Below, piece after piece: positions 14,691 to 22,336 of a DNA stretch of 34,482 nucleotides. Below the pieces are notes generated by a model, which worked only from the letters and a program-made list of their open reading frames with translations, made no database searches and was not told where the DNA came from. Position numbers and translations under genes: made by a program. Each line of letters opens with the position of its first letter. Position 1 is the first letter of the stretch. The stretch covers positions 1 to 34,482 of the forward strand of contig CALAEZ010000349.1 of assembly GCA_937891125.1 (NCBI GenBank), in the 5' to 3' direction. This DNA comes from an uncultured Treponema sp. (GTDB lineage: Bacteria; Spirochaetota; Spirochaetia; Treponematales; Treponemataceae).

Positions 14691-15789
14691 ACGCTTTCTC
14701 CAGAAGGCTGTCTGCAAGCGCAAAGAGCCGCGCTTCGTCGTACGCGGAGCCGCTGCATGCGTCGCCGTGCCCGGAGCTGCCGGCAGGCGCTGTTATGTCG
14801 CCGGTCACGCTTTTTCTGACGGGCTTTCCGTCGCGTTCTTCGGAAAGCGTAATCGTCATGCTGCCGCCGTCAATCTGGCTGAACACTGCCGTCGGCTCGT
14901 GACAGCCGGTTCCGAGCCTGGTGAGCAGATAGCGCTCCACGGTAAAGCTTGCAAATGAAGCGCGGTCGCACACAGAAGCTAGCAGGGCGCGGAGAGCGCT
15001 GTCATCGGGAATCCTGCCTGCCGGCAGGCAGGTAGCCGACGCTCGGCATTCAACGGCGATAATGCCCTGCCCGCCCGCTGGAAGCATCTGCTCAAACGTA
15101 AGCGGCTGGATAACCAGCTTTTCGGCAGTTGCAGTGCGACTGTTTTCGGCACCAGCGTTACCGGCAGATGCACTGTCGGCGGGGATGCTATCTGCGGCCG
15201 GCGCAGCAAGCGTTTCAGTCTCGCCGTTCCACAGACCGAGACGTTTTAAGCCGGCTGCGGCTAAAATGATTGCGTCGTATTCGTCCGAGCTAAGTTTTTT
15301 CAGGCGCGTCGGAACATTGCCGCGCAAAAGCGTGCAGGTACAGTCCGGAAAAAGCGCCTTGATCTGGAGCGTGCGCCGCGGGCTGCTCGTTCCGATGACA
15401 GGAAAAGCCGTGCCGTGTTCTGCAACCGTGCGTGCCGCCTCATTCCGCCACACAAGCACGTCGCGCGCATCCTCGCGCGGAAGCGTGCAGGCAATTTCAA
15501 GCCCGTCTGCGATTGCAACCGGCAAATCCTTTGCGCTGTGCACCGCAATGTCGATGTCGCCGCGCAATAATGCTTCTTCAAACTCGCTTACAAACGCGCC
15601 TTTTCCGCCAAAGTCGGCAAGCGCGCTCGTCAGGTTTTTGTCGCCCGCAGTCTGCTTTTTTACGATTTCTATTTCTATGCCGGGCGCGGCTTTCTGCAAG
15701 GCTTGCGCGACAAGCTCGGTCTGGGCAAGCGCAAGCGCGCTCTGCCGGGTGCCGATTCGTATGCGCTGGATGCTGGTTGTGTTCGTCAT
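14683..15789 (-). CDS. hemC: Porphobilinogen deaminase (hydroxymethylbilane synthase)
   Basis: A 368-residue enzyme polymerising four porphobilinogens; typical length is about 305-315. Conserved parts include IRIGTRQSALALAQ, KDLP, GTSSPRR and the dipyrromethane-cofactor cysteine C296 in RLGTGCHEP. The extra length comes from an Ala/Ser-rich insert at residues about 192-222 and a short insert (about 251-260) encoded by a perfect palindrome, plus a Gly/Ser-rich stretch near the C terminus. The Met at 15789 overlaps the sirC stop as ATGA; the longer open frame upstream lies within sirC. Probably functional, since core motifs are intact and the inserts are in frame. Confidence 0.93.
   Translation of the reverse strand: MTNTTSIQRIRIGTRQSALALAQTELVAQALQKAAPGIEIEIVKKQTAGDKNLTSALADFGGKGAFVSEFEEALLRGDIDIAVHSAKDLPVAIADGLEIACTLPREDARDVLVWRNEAARTVAEHGTAFPVIGTSSPRRTLQIKALFPDCTCTLLRGNVPTRLKKLSSDEYDAIILAAAGLKRLGLWNGETETLAAPAADSIPADSASAGNAGAENSRTATAEKLVIQPLTFEQMLPAGGQGIIAVECRASATCLPAGRIPDDSALRALLASVCDRASFASFTVERYLLTRLGTGCHEPTAVFSQIDGGSMTITLSEERDGKPVRKSVTGDITAPAGSSGHGDACSGSAYDEARLFALADSLLEKAYE
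15013..15032. repeat. Perfect 20-bp palindrome inside hemC
   Basis: CCTGCCTGCC at 15013-15022 is followed directly by its reverse complement. In the hemC frame it encodes most of TCLPAGR, between conserved ECRAS and a variable DDSALRALL segment, where ordinary HemC has no such residues. It looks like a short palindromic repeat that entered the gene without breaking the frame. Confidence 0.75.
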
Positions 15790-16337
15790 AGTGTTACCGC
15801 CTCGTTGTAGGTTGCGTCGTGCGCAGGGCTTTGTCCCGCTTTGAGCAGCGCTTCCCGAATGCACGCAGCTTTTTCCAGGCGCTCGCCTGCGTCTGGCGGC
15901 AGCACCTCATCGATTTTCTGCTTGACGCTCCGCGCGAATGCCGGGCTTTTTCCGCTGGTGCCGACCGCAACGACAAGCTCGCCCCGCCGCACGATTGCCG
16001 GAAAATAAAAGTCGCACAGCTCCGGCACATCGACAACGTTCACCGGAATCAGACCCATGTGCGCCGCATTGTAGACAGCGCGGTTACAGGCAGTATCGTC
16101 TGTCGCTGCAACAACCAGGCTCATGCCGGCAACGTCGGAATCCTCAAATGATTTTTGCAGAATGCGCACGCTCATGTTTGCCTCTGAAAGCGCCTTCATT
16201 TCATCGCTCAGCTCCCGCGCCACGACCGTTACAGTTGCGCCGAATTCGACTAGCTGTGCGGCTTTGCGGTGTGCGACTTTTCCTCCGCCGACGACAAGAC
16301 AGTCATCAAGCGCTATGAAAATCGGGAAAAATGCCAT
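15786..16337 (-). CDS. sirC: Precorrin-2 dehydrogenase / sirohydrochlorin synthase (SirC/Met8 N-domain)
   Basis: A 183-residue NAD-dependent enzyme oxidising precorrin-2 to sirohydrochlorin. It has the Rossmann start CLVVGGGKVAHRKA, VVAATDD, and the family segment VGTSGKSPAFARSVKQKI. It corresponds to the first ~200 residues of CysG and lacks the methyltransferase half, which here is fused to HemD instead. Start at 16337 (MAFFPIFIAL) overlaps the hemA stop as TGATG; the longer frame upstream has no conservation. Whether it also chelates metal cannot be judged. Confidence 0.9.
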   Translation of the reverse strand: MAFFPIFIALDDCLVVGGGKVAHRKAAQLVEFGATVTVVARELSDEMKALSEANMSVRILQKSFEDSDVAGMSLVVAATDDTACNRAVYNAAHMGLIPVNVVDVPELCDFYFPAIVRRGELVVAVGTSGKSPAFARSVKQKIDEVLPPDAGERLEKAACIREALLKAGQSPAHDATYNEAVTL

Positions 16338-17545
16338 CAGACTGCTTCTCCCTGAACGATTCTGGCGCTTTCGCACGCGTCGTCGTTCATGCGCTGCCAC
16401 AATCCCATGAGCACTCTAAGCTCTTCTGCGGTTGCCGCGCGCCGCATGTCATACAAAAGCTGCATGCCGTTCCGCTCTTTGACGCGGTTTCCAAAGCGCT
16501 GCACAAAATCAATCTTGCTGTGGAAAAGCAGTTCTTTCATGGTTTCGTCAAGCTCGTTGCCCAGAATGTTACGCGCCTGCAGCGCGCCTGCTTTTTTCTG
16601 CTCGTTGTGCGCTTTTGCGACTGACGTAAAGCTGTCGATGTTTTTCAGACTGATGTCGCCGACTGCTGCCAGATCTGCATCGATGTCGTTCGGAACGGCA
16701 AGGTCGATGAACAGGCGCGGCTTTGCTGTGCGCAGGGCGTGCACGGTTTCTTCATAGGTGACCGTGTAGTGCGGGCTTTTTGTCGCGCTTACGATAACGT
16801 CAGCGCAGTCAAAGTACGAGTAGCGCTCGTCGTACGCGATTTTCTGCACCTGAGCCAGCTCTTGAAGCGGATAATGGTGGCGCACGGTCGCAAAAACCTG
16901 AACGCCGCGCTTTTCTGCCAAATCACGTACTAAAAGCGAGCCGGTTTCGCCCGAAGCGCCGATGACAAGCACGTTGACCGGCTTTCCGTTTGCAAACGAA
17001 AGAATCTCTTTGACTGCAAGCGTCGCAATCGACTCGGTTGCCTTGGAAAGATTTGTCTCTGTCTTTACGCGCTTGGCACACGAAAGCGCCCGCTGGAACA
17101 CAGTGTGCAGAAGAAAATCGGTGTGATGAGCGGCGGCGGCGCGTTTGTATGATTCGCGCAATTGGCCGAGAATCTCATTTTCGCCTAAGACCATGCTGTC
17201 TAAGCCGGACGCGACGGCAAACAAGTGCCGGATTGCGTCCTCGCCGACAAACGAATGACAGTATTTGCGGAAAATCCGCCGTGACTCGCCCTTTGCGTCC
17301 GCAATGCGCTGCTGTAATGCGGGGATTGTCTCTGCATCCGCCGACTCGTCATCTGAGAGCGACACGTACAGCTCGATGCGGTTACAGGTCGAAACGATGA
17401 CCGCTCCGCTTGTGTGAAGAGCGCTTTCTGTGTTGCAGAGTGAATCGCAGAAATCGTGAGCTTCCGCCGCCGAAAAAGCAAACTGCTTTCTGACTTCGAC
17501 CGGAGCATTTTTGTGATTAAGGCTAATACAAATCAGGGGAATCAT
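16337..17545 (-). CDS. hemA: Glutamyl-tRNA reductase
   Basis: A 402-residue NADPH enzyme that reduces glutamyl-tRNA to glutamate-1-semialdehyde, first step of the C5 tetrapyrrole pathway. The catalytic cysteine is in VIVSTCNRIELYV. MVLGENEILGQLRESY, the Rossmann region NVLVIGASGETGSLL and LFIDLAVPNDID follow. I place the start at 17545 (MIPLICISLNHKNAPVEVR, the normal HemA opening). No Shine-Dalgarno is visible ahead of it; a GC-rich hairpin ends 15 nt upstream. An alternative GTG at 17584 adds 13 unconserved residues. First gene of the operon hemA-sirC-hemC-cobA/hemD-hemB-hemL. Confidence 0.94.
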   Translation of the reverse strand: MIPLICISLNHKNAPVEVRKQFAFSAAEAHDFCDSLCNTESALHTSGAVIVSTCNRIELYVSLSDDESADAETIPALQQRIADAKGESRRIFRKYCHSFVGEDAIRHLFAVASGLDSMVLGENEILGQLRESYKRAAAAHHTDFLLHTVFQRALSCAKRVKTETNLSKATESIATLAVKEILSFANGKPVNVLVIGASGETGSLLVRDLAEKRGVQVFATVRHHYPLQELAQVQKIAYDERYSYFDCADVIVSATKSPHYTVTYEETVHALRTAKPRLFIDLAVPNDIDADLAAVGDISLKNIDSFTSVAKAHNEQKKAGALQARNILGNELDETMKELLFHSKIDFVQRFGNRVKERNGMQLLYDMRRAATAEELRVLMGLWQRMNDDACESARIVQGEAV

Positions 17546-17560
17546 GGCTAAAAGGGGCGC

Positions 17561-17582
17561 GGGCTGCCCAAACGGACAGCCC
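17561..17582 (-). terminator. GC-rich hairpin upstream of hemA (terminator or 5' structure)
   Basis: On the minus strand GGGCTG (17582-17577) pairs with CAGCCC (17566-17561) around a 10-nt loop, followed by GCGCCCCTTTT. It lies between the decayed chemoreceptor gene and hemA. It could be the old terminator of that gene, though the T-run is short and displaced, or a structured leader affecting hemA translation. Confidence 0.5.
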
Positions 17583-17592
17583 ACAATTATTT

Positions 17593-18311
17593 TTAATTGT
17601 TTGCAAACAGTGCTGTTGACAGATAGCGGTCGCCGGTGTGAATGGTATTTTGCGCAGCTCGGGATGCGATAATTTCAACCTGCGCAAGGTTTTCTTTTTC
17701 GGTTTCCCGTGTTGTCGCAAGAACTGACTGCTGATTTTCATTCATCTGATTGAGCACCTGCTCCATAAACAGCGTGTTATCCTGATTGTCCTGCTGAATC
17801 TGCACCAGCTTTTCGCTGGAATTGACGGCAGTCTGCTAGAGCGTATCCATAAAGGCATCATGCGATTTGTTTTCGCTTACAACGGCTTTTACATCGCTTT
17901 CCAGCTCCCGAACCTTTACATCAATATTATTAGAAAGTGCCTTCGTCTGCTCTGAAAGCTTTTTTACTTCATTTGCGATAATGCGAAATGCCTTTCCCGC
18001 TTCTCCTGCGCGCCGGATATGCGTTCATTGAGCTGCTGAAATTCGCTGCAGATTCCCTGTAAGGACTGCGAATTTTCCTGCGAAGTCTGCATCATACGGT
18101 CGGCTTCTTCCTGTGTGCGGGTGCTCATGGCAGCATAGGTGTCCAGTGCAACCTGCTGGCGATGGTAAATGCCGTTTTCTGAGCTAAGGAGCGCAATATA
18201 ATCTTTCAGGAATCCGCTGATATTGTTTGCGGTGTTACAAATGTCAACAAGGAATTCTACAAGCTCCGCGCCTGTTTTTAGCACCTGCTCTTTTTCATAC
18301 GTCTGATTCAT
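17593..18311 (-). pseudogene. Degenerate methyl-accepting chemotaxis-like gene
   Basis: Frame one begins MNQTYEKEQVLKTGAELVEF at 18311 and runs to QQLNERISG. The sequence then continues in another frame as AGEAGKAFRIIANEVKKLSEQ, the distal arm of an MCP signalling hairpin. The highly conserved hairpin tip normally lying between ISG and AGEAGKAF is missing, and the frame changes near 18003-18016, which suggests an internal deletion. A TAG stop at 17836-17838 interrupts the second frame before SSEKLVQIQQDNQ, which continues to TALFANN. No membrane segments are seen. Probably once a cytoplasmic receptor working with the FIST-like protein encoded just upstream. Confidence 0.85.
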
Positions 18312-18313
18312 TG

Positions 18314-18780
18314 CTAGTCTCCCATTACCAATGCGACAAGTGTCTGATTTGAGTTAATATGAGCAAACTGCTCTCCATACGTGGAAAAACCGCTGTAGAC
18401 AGGGAAATAGCGTTTCCAGAGACGCAATAAAGACTTCCTCGCCAAATACGCGCCCAAACGGATGGTCTAGCGTTGCATCTGCAACCTGACTTTTCGGAAT
18501 ACCGAACACCTGCGCATACCGTTTTTTCGGATTCTGCTTGTCAATGCCCGATACAACGTGCGTTTCTGGATTTACGCTGGTCAAAATAACGCTTTTTCCC
18601 GTCCGCTTGAAGATGTTTTCTTTTATGATTTTAAATTTGCGCTGGGTTTTTACAAATAAGATGACGGCAGCACGTGATGAAACTTTGCCGTTTAATAAGA
18701 AACGCTTTTTTTATCAGATTTTTTTCAAGAACCATATCTTCGCAGACAACTCCCAGAGCTTTTACAGACGGCTCCGCGAA
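18314..18780 (-). pseudogene. Degenerate FIST-domain sensor-like gene (5' truncated)
   Basis: The 3' part translates as SVNPETHVVSGIDKQNPKKRY, then FGIPKSQ, then HPFGRVFGEEVF, and after a frameshift near 18400 as VYSGFSTYGEQFAHIN and SNQTLVALVMGD, ending in TAG at 18314-18316. The GFSTYGE...NQTLVAL ending resembles the C-terminal domain of FIST sensors. Upstream, KALGVVCEDMVLEKN is in another frame, with stops near 18711-18716 and a second shift near 18670. Sequence becomes unrecognisable at the Fur-type box near 18784, so the 5' end is missing. FIST proteins often accompany chemoreceptors, matching the broken MCP gene next to it. Confidence 0.7.
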
Positions 18781-18783
18781 AAT

Positions 18784-18798
18784 TGATAATCATTTTCA
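18784..18798. promoter_or_regulatory. Fur/Zur-type operator (7-1-7 box)
   Basis: TGATAAT-C-ATTTTCA matches the 7-1-7 inverted repeat TGATAAT-N-ATTATCA of Fur-family regulators with one mismatch. It ends three bases before the -35 hexamer of the promoter driving the zur-like gene and the znu transporter. Autoregulation by the Fur-family protein encoded first in the operon is the obvious inference. Whether the metal is zinc rests on the operon content. Confidence 0.75.
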
Positions 18799-18800
18799 TA

Positions 18801-18829
18801 TTGACATTTTCCTCATAACCCGGTAATTT
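18801..18829 (+). promoter_or_regulatory. Sigma-70-type promoter of the zinc operon
   Basis: TTGACA (18801-18806), a 17-bp spacer and TAATTT (18824-18829) lie between the Fur-type box and the regulator gene. A start near 18836 would give a leader of about 60 nt before the GTG start codon. Confidence 0.75.
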
Positions 18830-18896
18830 GACACTCGTTCTCAAATTGGCACACGCTTTTCGTGCTGTGCCACAAAAATGGCATGAGGGAAAAACC

Positions 18897-19373
18897 GTGA
18901 ACAAATCGCCGTACAAAACACGCCAGCAGGAGCTTTTGCTTTCGTACTTGGAAGCGCACAAAAACGTACATTTTACCGCAGAAGACGTGCGCACCCACTT
19001 TGCCCAAAAAGAAATCAGCATGGGAACGGCAACCATTTACCGCCATTTAGAAAAGCTTGTCGCATCAGGCACGCTGAATAAATACGTCATTGACGAGCAC
19101 AGCGCAGCATGCTTTGAATACATCGGGCACTGCTGCGATGAAAACGCAGGGCAGGAAGGACAGGTGCATTTTCACTTAAAATGCGAAAAATGCGGCGCGC
19201 TCATTCACTTAGAGTGCGACGAGCTTTGCCAGATTAGAAGCCACCTGCTTAAAAACCACGGCTTTACGCTAAATCCGCTCCGCACCGTGTTTTACGGACT
19301 GTGCGCTTCCTGCTCAAAAGACGAAAACACTGCGCACGCAGAAGCTTTCGCGGGAGACTGCAATGAACGCTGA
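18897..19373 (+). CDS. zur: Fur-family metalloregulator, probably Zur
   Basis: A 158-residue repressor. The N-terminal winged helix has YKTRQQELLLSYLEAHKNVHFTAEDV, then GTATIYRHLEKLVASG. The C-terminal dimerisation domain has the metal-site pattern HFHLKCEKCGALIHLECDEL and the structural zinc pair CASC. I chose GTG at 18897 with GAGGGA ahead; an in-frame ATG at 18828 adds 23 residues unlike Fur proteins and overlaps the -10. It heads an operon with a zinc ABC transporter, so zinc sensing is more likely than iron. Its last codons overlap the next gene by 11 bp. Confidence 0.88.
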   Translation: MNKSPYKTRQQELLLSYLEAHKNVHFTAEDVRTHFAQKEISMGTATIYRHLEKLVASGTLNKYVIDEHSAACFEYIGHCCDENAGQEGQVHFHLKCEKCGALIHLECDELCQIRSHLLKNHGFTLNPLRTVFYGLCASCSKDENTAHAEAFAGDCNER

Positions 19374-19683
19374 CACACGATATGAAGCTGTGCGGGAAAA
19401 CCGTCACCGGCTGTTTGCGCTCCTTGCGCTTTTTCTGCTTTTATCTTCCGCACTGCTTTCTTCTCACCATATAGACCACGACTGTACTGGAGACGACAGC
19501 TGTCCTGTCTGCGCACTCATGCTTATAGGAAGCGCAGCCCTTAAGGCTCTGGTGCTTTGCGCGACAGTCTTTCTTTTGGTGCAGCGGCAGAAAAAAGAGC
19601 GCGCGCAGAACATGCGCGTAGAGCGTGCGTATGAGGCAAAGGCGCGAACGCTTGTTACGCAGAAAATAAAGCTTTCGTCCTGA
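19363..19683 (+). CDS. Small membrane protein with His/Cys metal-binding-like loop, zinc operon
   Basis: A 106-residue protein with two hydrophobic segments (about 17-34 and 51-73). Between them lies HHIDHDCTGDDSCPVCALM, a loop rich in His, Asp and Cys that could bind zinc. The tail is basic and cytoplasmic-looking. GGGAG inside the end of zur precedes its ATG. I do not recognise a named family. Position between zur and znuA suggests a role in zinc delivery or sensing at the membrane. The loop's side of the membrane is uncertain. Confidence 0.8.
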   Translation: MNADTRYEAVRENRHRLFALLALFLLLSSALLSSHHIDHDCTGDDSCPVCALMLIGSAALKALVLCATVFLLVQRQKKERAQNMRVERAYEAKARTLVTQKIKLSS

Positions 19684-19768
19684 AAAAGGCGCTCTTAAAA
19701 ACACACCTTGAAAAAAAAATGCTGTTGTCCAAAAAGCGCAACGGCGCACACTACTTATGGAGAATTAC

Positions 19769-20752
19769 ATGAAACACATACAGAAATCCTTTTTTATGGG
19801 AGCTCTTTTGCTTTCTGCCATTTTTAACGCAAATGCGGCAAACAAAAAGCTAAAAGTGGTAACAACAATCTTTCCGGAGTACGACTGGACTCGTGCTATT
19901 CTGGGAGAAAAGGCAAGCGAAACCGACCTTACGCTTCTGCTTGATAACGGTGTTGACCTGCACTCATACCAGCCGACTGTGCAGGACATTGCAAAAATCA
20001 GCACGGCAGACGTGTTTATCTACGTTGGCGGCGAAAGCGATACGTGGGTGAAAGACGCGCTTAAAAACGTAAAAAACAAAAATATGCAGGTCGTCAATCT
20101 GCTCGACACACTGGGCGACAGAGTAAAGGAAGAAGAAATCGTTGAAGGCATGCAGCAGGAAGAAGATGAGCATGAGGAGCACGACCACGCTCACGCGCAC
20201 GATGAAGAGGAAGAAGAATATGACGAGCACGTCTGGCTTTCGCTTAAAAATGCCGCTTTCCTTACCGACGCAATCTGCGGCGCGCTTTGCAAGGCAGACG
20301 CAAAAAATGCCGCGCTATATAAGAAAAATGCCACGCTCTACAAAGAAAAGCTTTCATCTTTAGACGCTGAATACGCGGCCGCGGTAAAGGCGGCTCCGCA
20401 CAAAACCGTGCTTTTTGGCGACCGCTTCCCGTTCCGCTACCTTACAGACGACTACGGACTTAGCTACTATGCAGCCTTTGTCGGCTGTTCTGCGGAAACA
20501 GAGGCAAGTTTTAAGACCGTCATTTTCCTTGCAAACAAGGTTGACGAGCTTACTCTTCCTGCAATCTGCACGATTGAAAAAAGCGACGGAAAAATTGCCC
20601 GCACAATCTTACAAAGCACAAAGGCAAAAAATGCAAAAATTCTTTCGCTAGACTCAATGCAGTCTACAACGAGCAAAGACATAAAAAAAGGCGCAAGCTA
20701 TTTGGGCATCATGCAGAATAATCTTTTAGTGCTTAAAGCCGCGCTAAACTAA
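19769..20752 (+). CDS. znuA: Zinc ABC transporter substrate-binding protein (ZnuA-like)
   Basis: A 327-residue periplasmic binding protein. A signal peptide is visible (KHIQKSFFMGALLLSAIFNANA). The mature domain begins LKVVTTIFPEYDWTRAILG and contains DLHSYQPTVQDI with the first metal histidine. A loop of about 25 residues rich in His, Asp and Glu lies near 137-160, then DEHVWLSLKNA with a second histidine. His-rich loops mark zinc-specific members. The usual third-ligand His region reads KTVLFGDRFPFRYLTDDYGL, with FGDR where many ZnuA have a His, as in some variants. The Met at 19769 has GGAG ahead. Confidence 0.92.
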   Translation: MKHIQKSFFMGALLLSAIFNANAANKKLKVVTTIFPEYDWTRAILGEKASETDLTLLLDNGVDLHSYQPTVQDIAKISTADVFIYVGGESDTWVKDALKNVKNKNMQVVNLLDTLGDRVKEEEIVEGMQQEEDEHEEHDHAHAHDEEEEEYDEHVWLSLKNAAFLTDAICGALCKADAKNAALYKKNATLYKEKLSSLDAEYAAAVKAAPHKTVLFGDRFPFRYLTDDYGLSYYAAFVGCSAETEASFKTVIFLANKVDELTLPAICTIEKSDGKIARTILQSTKAKNAKILSLDSMQSTTSKDIKKGASYLGIMQNNLLVLKAALN

Positions 20753-20775
20753 TTCGGGAAAAATCTGGAGAAACT

Positions 20776-21504
20776 ATGGTCTGTTTACGGTGTGAAAATC
20801 TCACGATTGGCTATGAAGAGCCGGGAATTGCAAGCGGCATTTCATTTGAAGTGAACGCAGGCGACTACCTGTGCGTCGTGGGCGAAAACGGCGCGGGAAA
20901 ATCCACGCTTATAAAAACAATTGTCGGCTTACGTAAGCCACTTCAAGGCGCAATCACCACAGGCGAGGGCTTTGACCTTCGCCACACCGGCTACCTTCCG
21001 CAGCAGACCGTAGTGCAAAAAGATTTTCCTGCCACGGTAGAAGAAATCGTGCTTTCTGGCTTACAAAATAGCATGGGACTGCGTCCGTTCTATCGGCAGG
21101 CAGAAAAAGAGCGGGCAAAAAAGGCAATAGAAGAGCTTTCCGTGCTTGCGCTTGCAAAAAAAAGCTTTAAGGAGCTTTCTGGCGGTCAGCAGCAGCGCGT
21201 CTTACTTGCCCGCGCCCTGTGCGCCACGCAGAACCTGCTTATTTTGGATGAGCCGGTTTCCGGCCTTGACCCGAAAGTAACAGAAGAACTGTACCACTTT
21301 GTAAAAAAGCTGAACGAGCAGGGGCTTACCGTCATTATGATTACGCATGACCTAAGCGCAATCCAGTATGCAAGCCACGTGCTGTACATGGGACAGAACC
21401 GCTTTTTCGGCACGCGCATCTCATTCTTAAAAAGCGAGCAGGGCCGCTACATGCTGGGAAGCGCACAGATGCCTTATGCTCTTCAGGGAGGCTCTTATGA
21501 GTGA
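20776..21504 (+). CDS. znuC: Zinc ABC transporter ATP-binding protein (ZnuC-like)
   Basis: A 242-residue ATPase. Walker A is GENGAGKST (about residue 36), the Q-loop follows in GYLPQQ, the signature is ELSGGQQQRVLLARAL, Walker B is LLILDEPVSGLD and the switch histidine is in MITHDLSAI. Pattern and length fit the metal-type ABC subfamily (ZnuC/MntB). It lies 23 bp after znuA, and its end overlaps znuB by eight bases (ATGAGTGA), so the two are translationally coupled. Confidence 0.95.
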   Translation: MVCLRCENLTIGYEEPGIASGISFEVNAGDYLCVVGENGAGKSTLIKTIVGLRKPLQGAITTGEGFDLRHTGYLPQQTVVQKDFPATVEEIVLSGLQNSMGLRPFYRQAEKERAKKAIEELSVLALAKKSFKELSGGQQQRVLLARALCATQNLLILDEPVSGLDPKVTEELYHFVKKLNEQGLTVIMITHDLSAIQYASHVLYMGQNRFFGTRISFLKSEQGRYMLGSAQMPYALQGGSYE

Positions 21505-22336
21505 AATGTTTGAAACAGTCACACTCTATCTTTCATACCCTTTTGTGCAGTACGCGCTTATTACCGGCATTTTAATTGCGCTCTGCTCGTCACTGCTTGG
21601 CGTGACGCTCGTTTTGCGCCGCTTCAGCTACATTGGAGACGGCTTGAGCCACGTTGCCTTTGGAGCGATGGCGATTGCAGCCATTTTCGGCCTGGCAAAC
21701 GACATGCTGCTCGTGCTTCCGATTACGGTGCTGTGCGCGGTGCTTTTACTGAAAGGCGGCGAAAAGGCAAAAATCAAGGGAGATGCGGCAATCGCCATGC
21801 TTTCTGTCGGCGCATTAGCCGTCGGCTATCTTTTGATGAACATATTCTCGCCTTCCACAAACCTGTCGGGAGATGTCTGCAGCACGCTTTTTGGCTCAAC
21901 GTCAATTCTTACGCTCACTAAAGGCGAAGTTGTGCTTTCGGTGGTGCTGTCGCTTTTAGTCGTCGCACTTTTTATTCTTTTTTACAATAAGCTTTTTTCA
22001 ATCACGTTTGACGAAAACTTTGCGCGCGCAACCGGCATAAAAGCCGACGCGTACAACCTGCTTTTAGCCGTCATCATCGCCGTGATTATCGTGCTTGCCA
22101 TGAACTTAGTCGGCTCGCTTTTAATCAGCGCGCTTGTAATCTTCCCTGCAATGAGTGCCATGCGCATCATAAAAAGCTTTAAGGGAGTAACCGTCCTTTC
22201 TGCCATTATTTCTGTTGTATGCGCGTTTTTGGGCATGTTCACTTCGATTGTAGCCGGCACTCCGGTAGGAGCTACAATCGTTGCCATTGACATTGTGGTA
22301 TTCATCATCTGCTACATTGTGGGAGCTAAAAAATGA
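21497..22336 (+). CDS. znuB: Zinc ABC transporter permease (ZnuB-like)
   Basis: A 279-residue inner-membrane permease of the ABC-3 family with about eight hydrophobic segments. SLLGVTLVLRRFSYIGDGLSHVAFG, near residue 35, is the conserved opening. NLVGSLLISALVIFPAMSA and GTPVGATIVAIDIVVF lie in the C-terminal half. The start at 21497 overlaps znuC; the longer frame upstream is within znuC. Its stop overlaps the next gene's ATG as ATGA. Confidence 0.94.
   Translation: MSEMFETVTLYLSYPFVQYALITGILIALCSSLLGVTLVLRRFSYIGDGLSHVAFGAMAIAAIFGLANDMLLVLPITVLCAVLLLKGGEKAKIKGDAAIAMLSVGALAVGYLLMNIFSPSTNLSGDVCSTLFGSTSILTLTKGEVVLSVVLSLLVVALFILFYNKLFSITFDENFARATGIKADAYNLLLAVIIAVIIVLAMNLVGSLLISALVIFPAMSAMRIIKSFKGVTVLSAIISVVCAFLGMFTSIVAGTPVGATIVAIDIVVFIICYIVGAKK

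Noticed and set aside
17520..17535. A third copy of the TTGTATTAG promoter decamer near hemA
   Set aside because: It lies inside the hemA reading frame (codons for LICIS) and is not upstream of the start.
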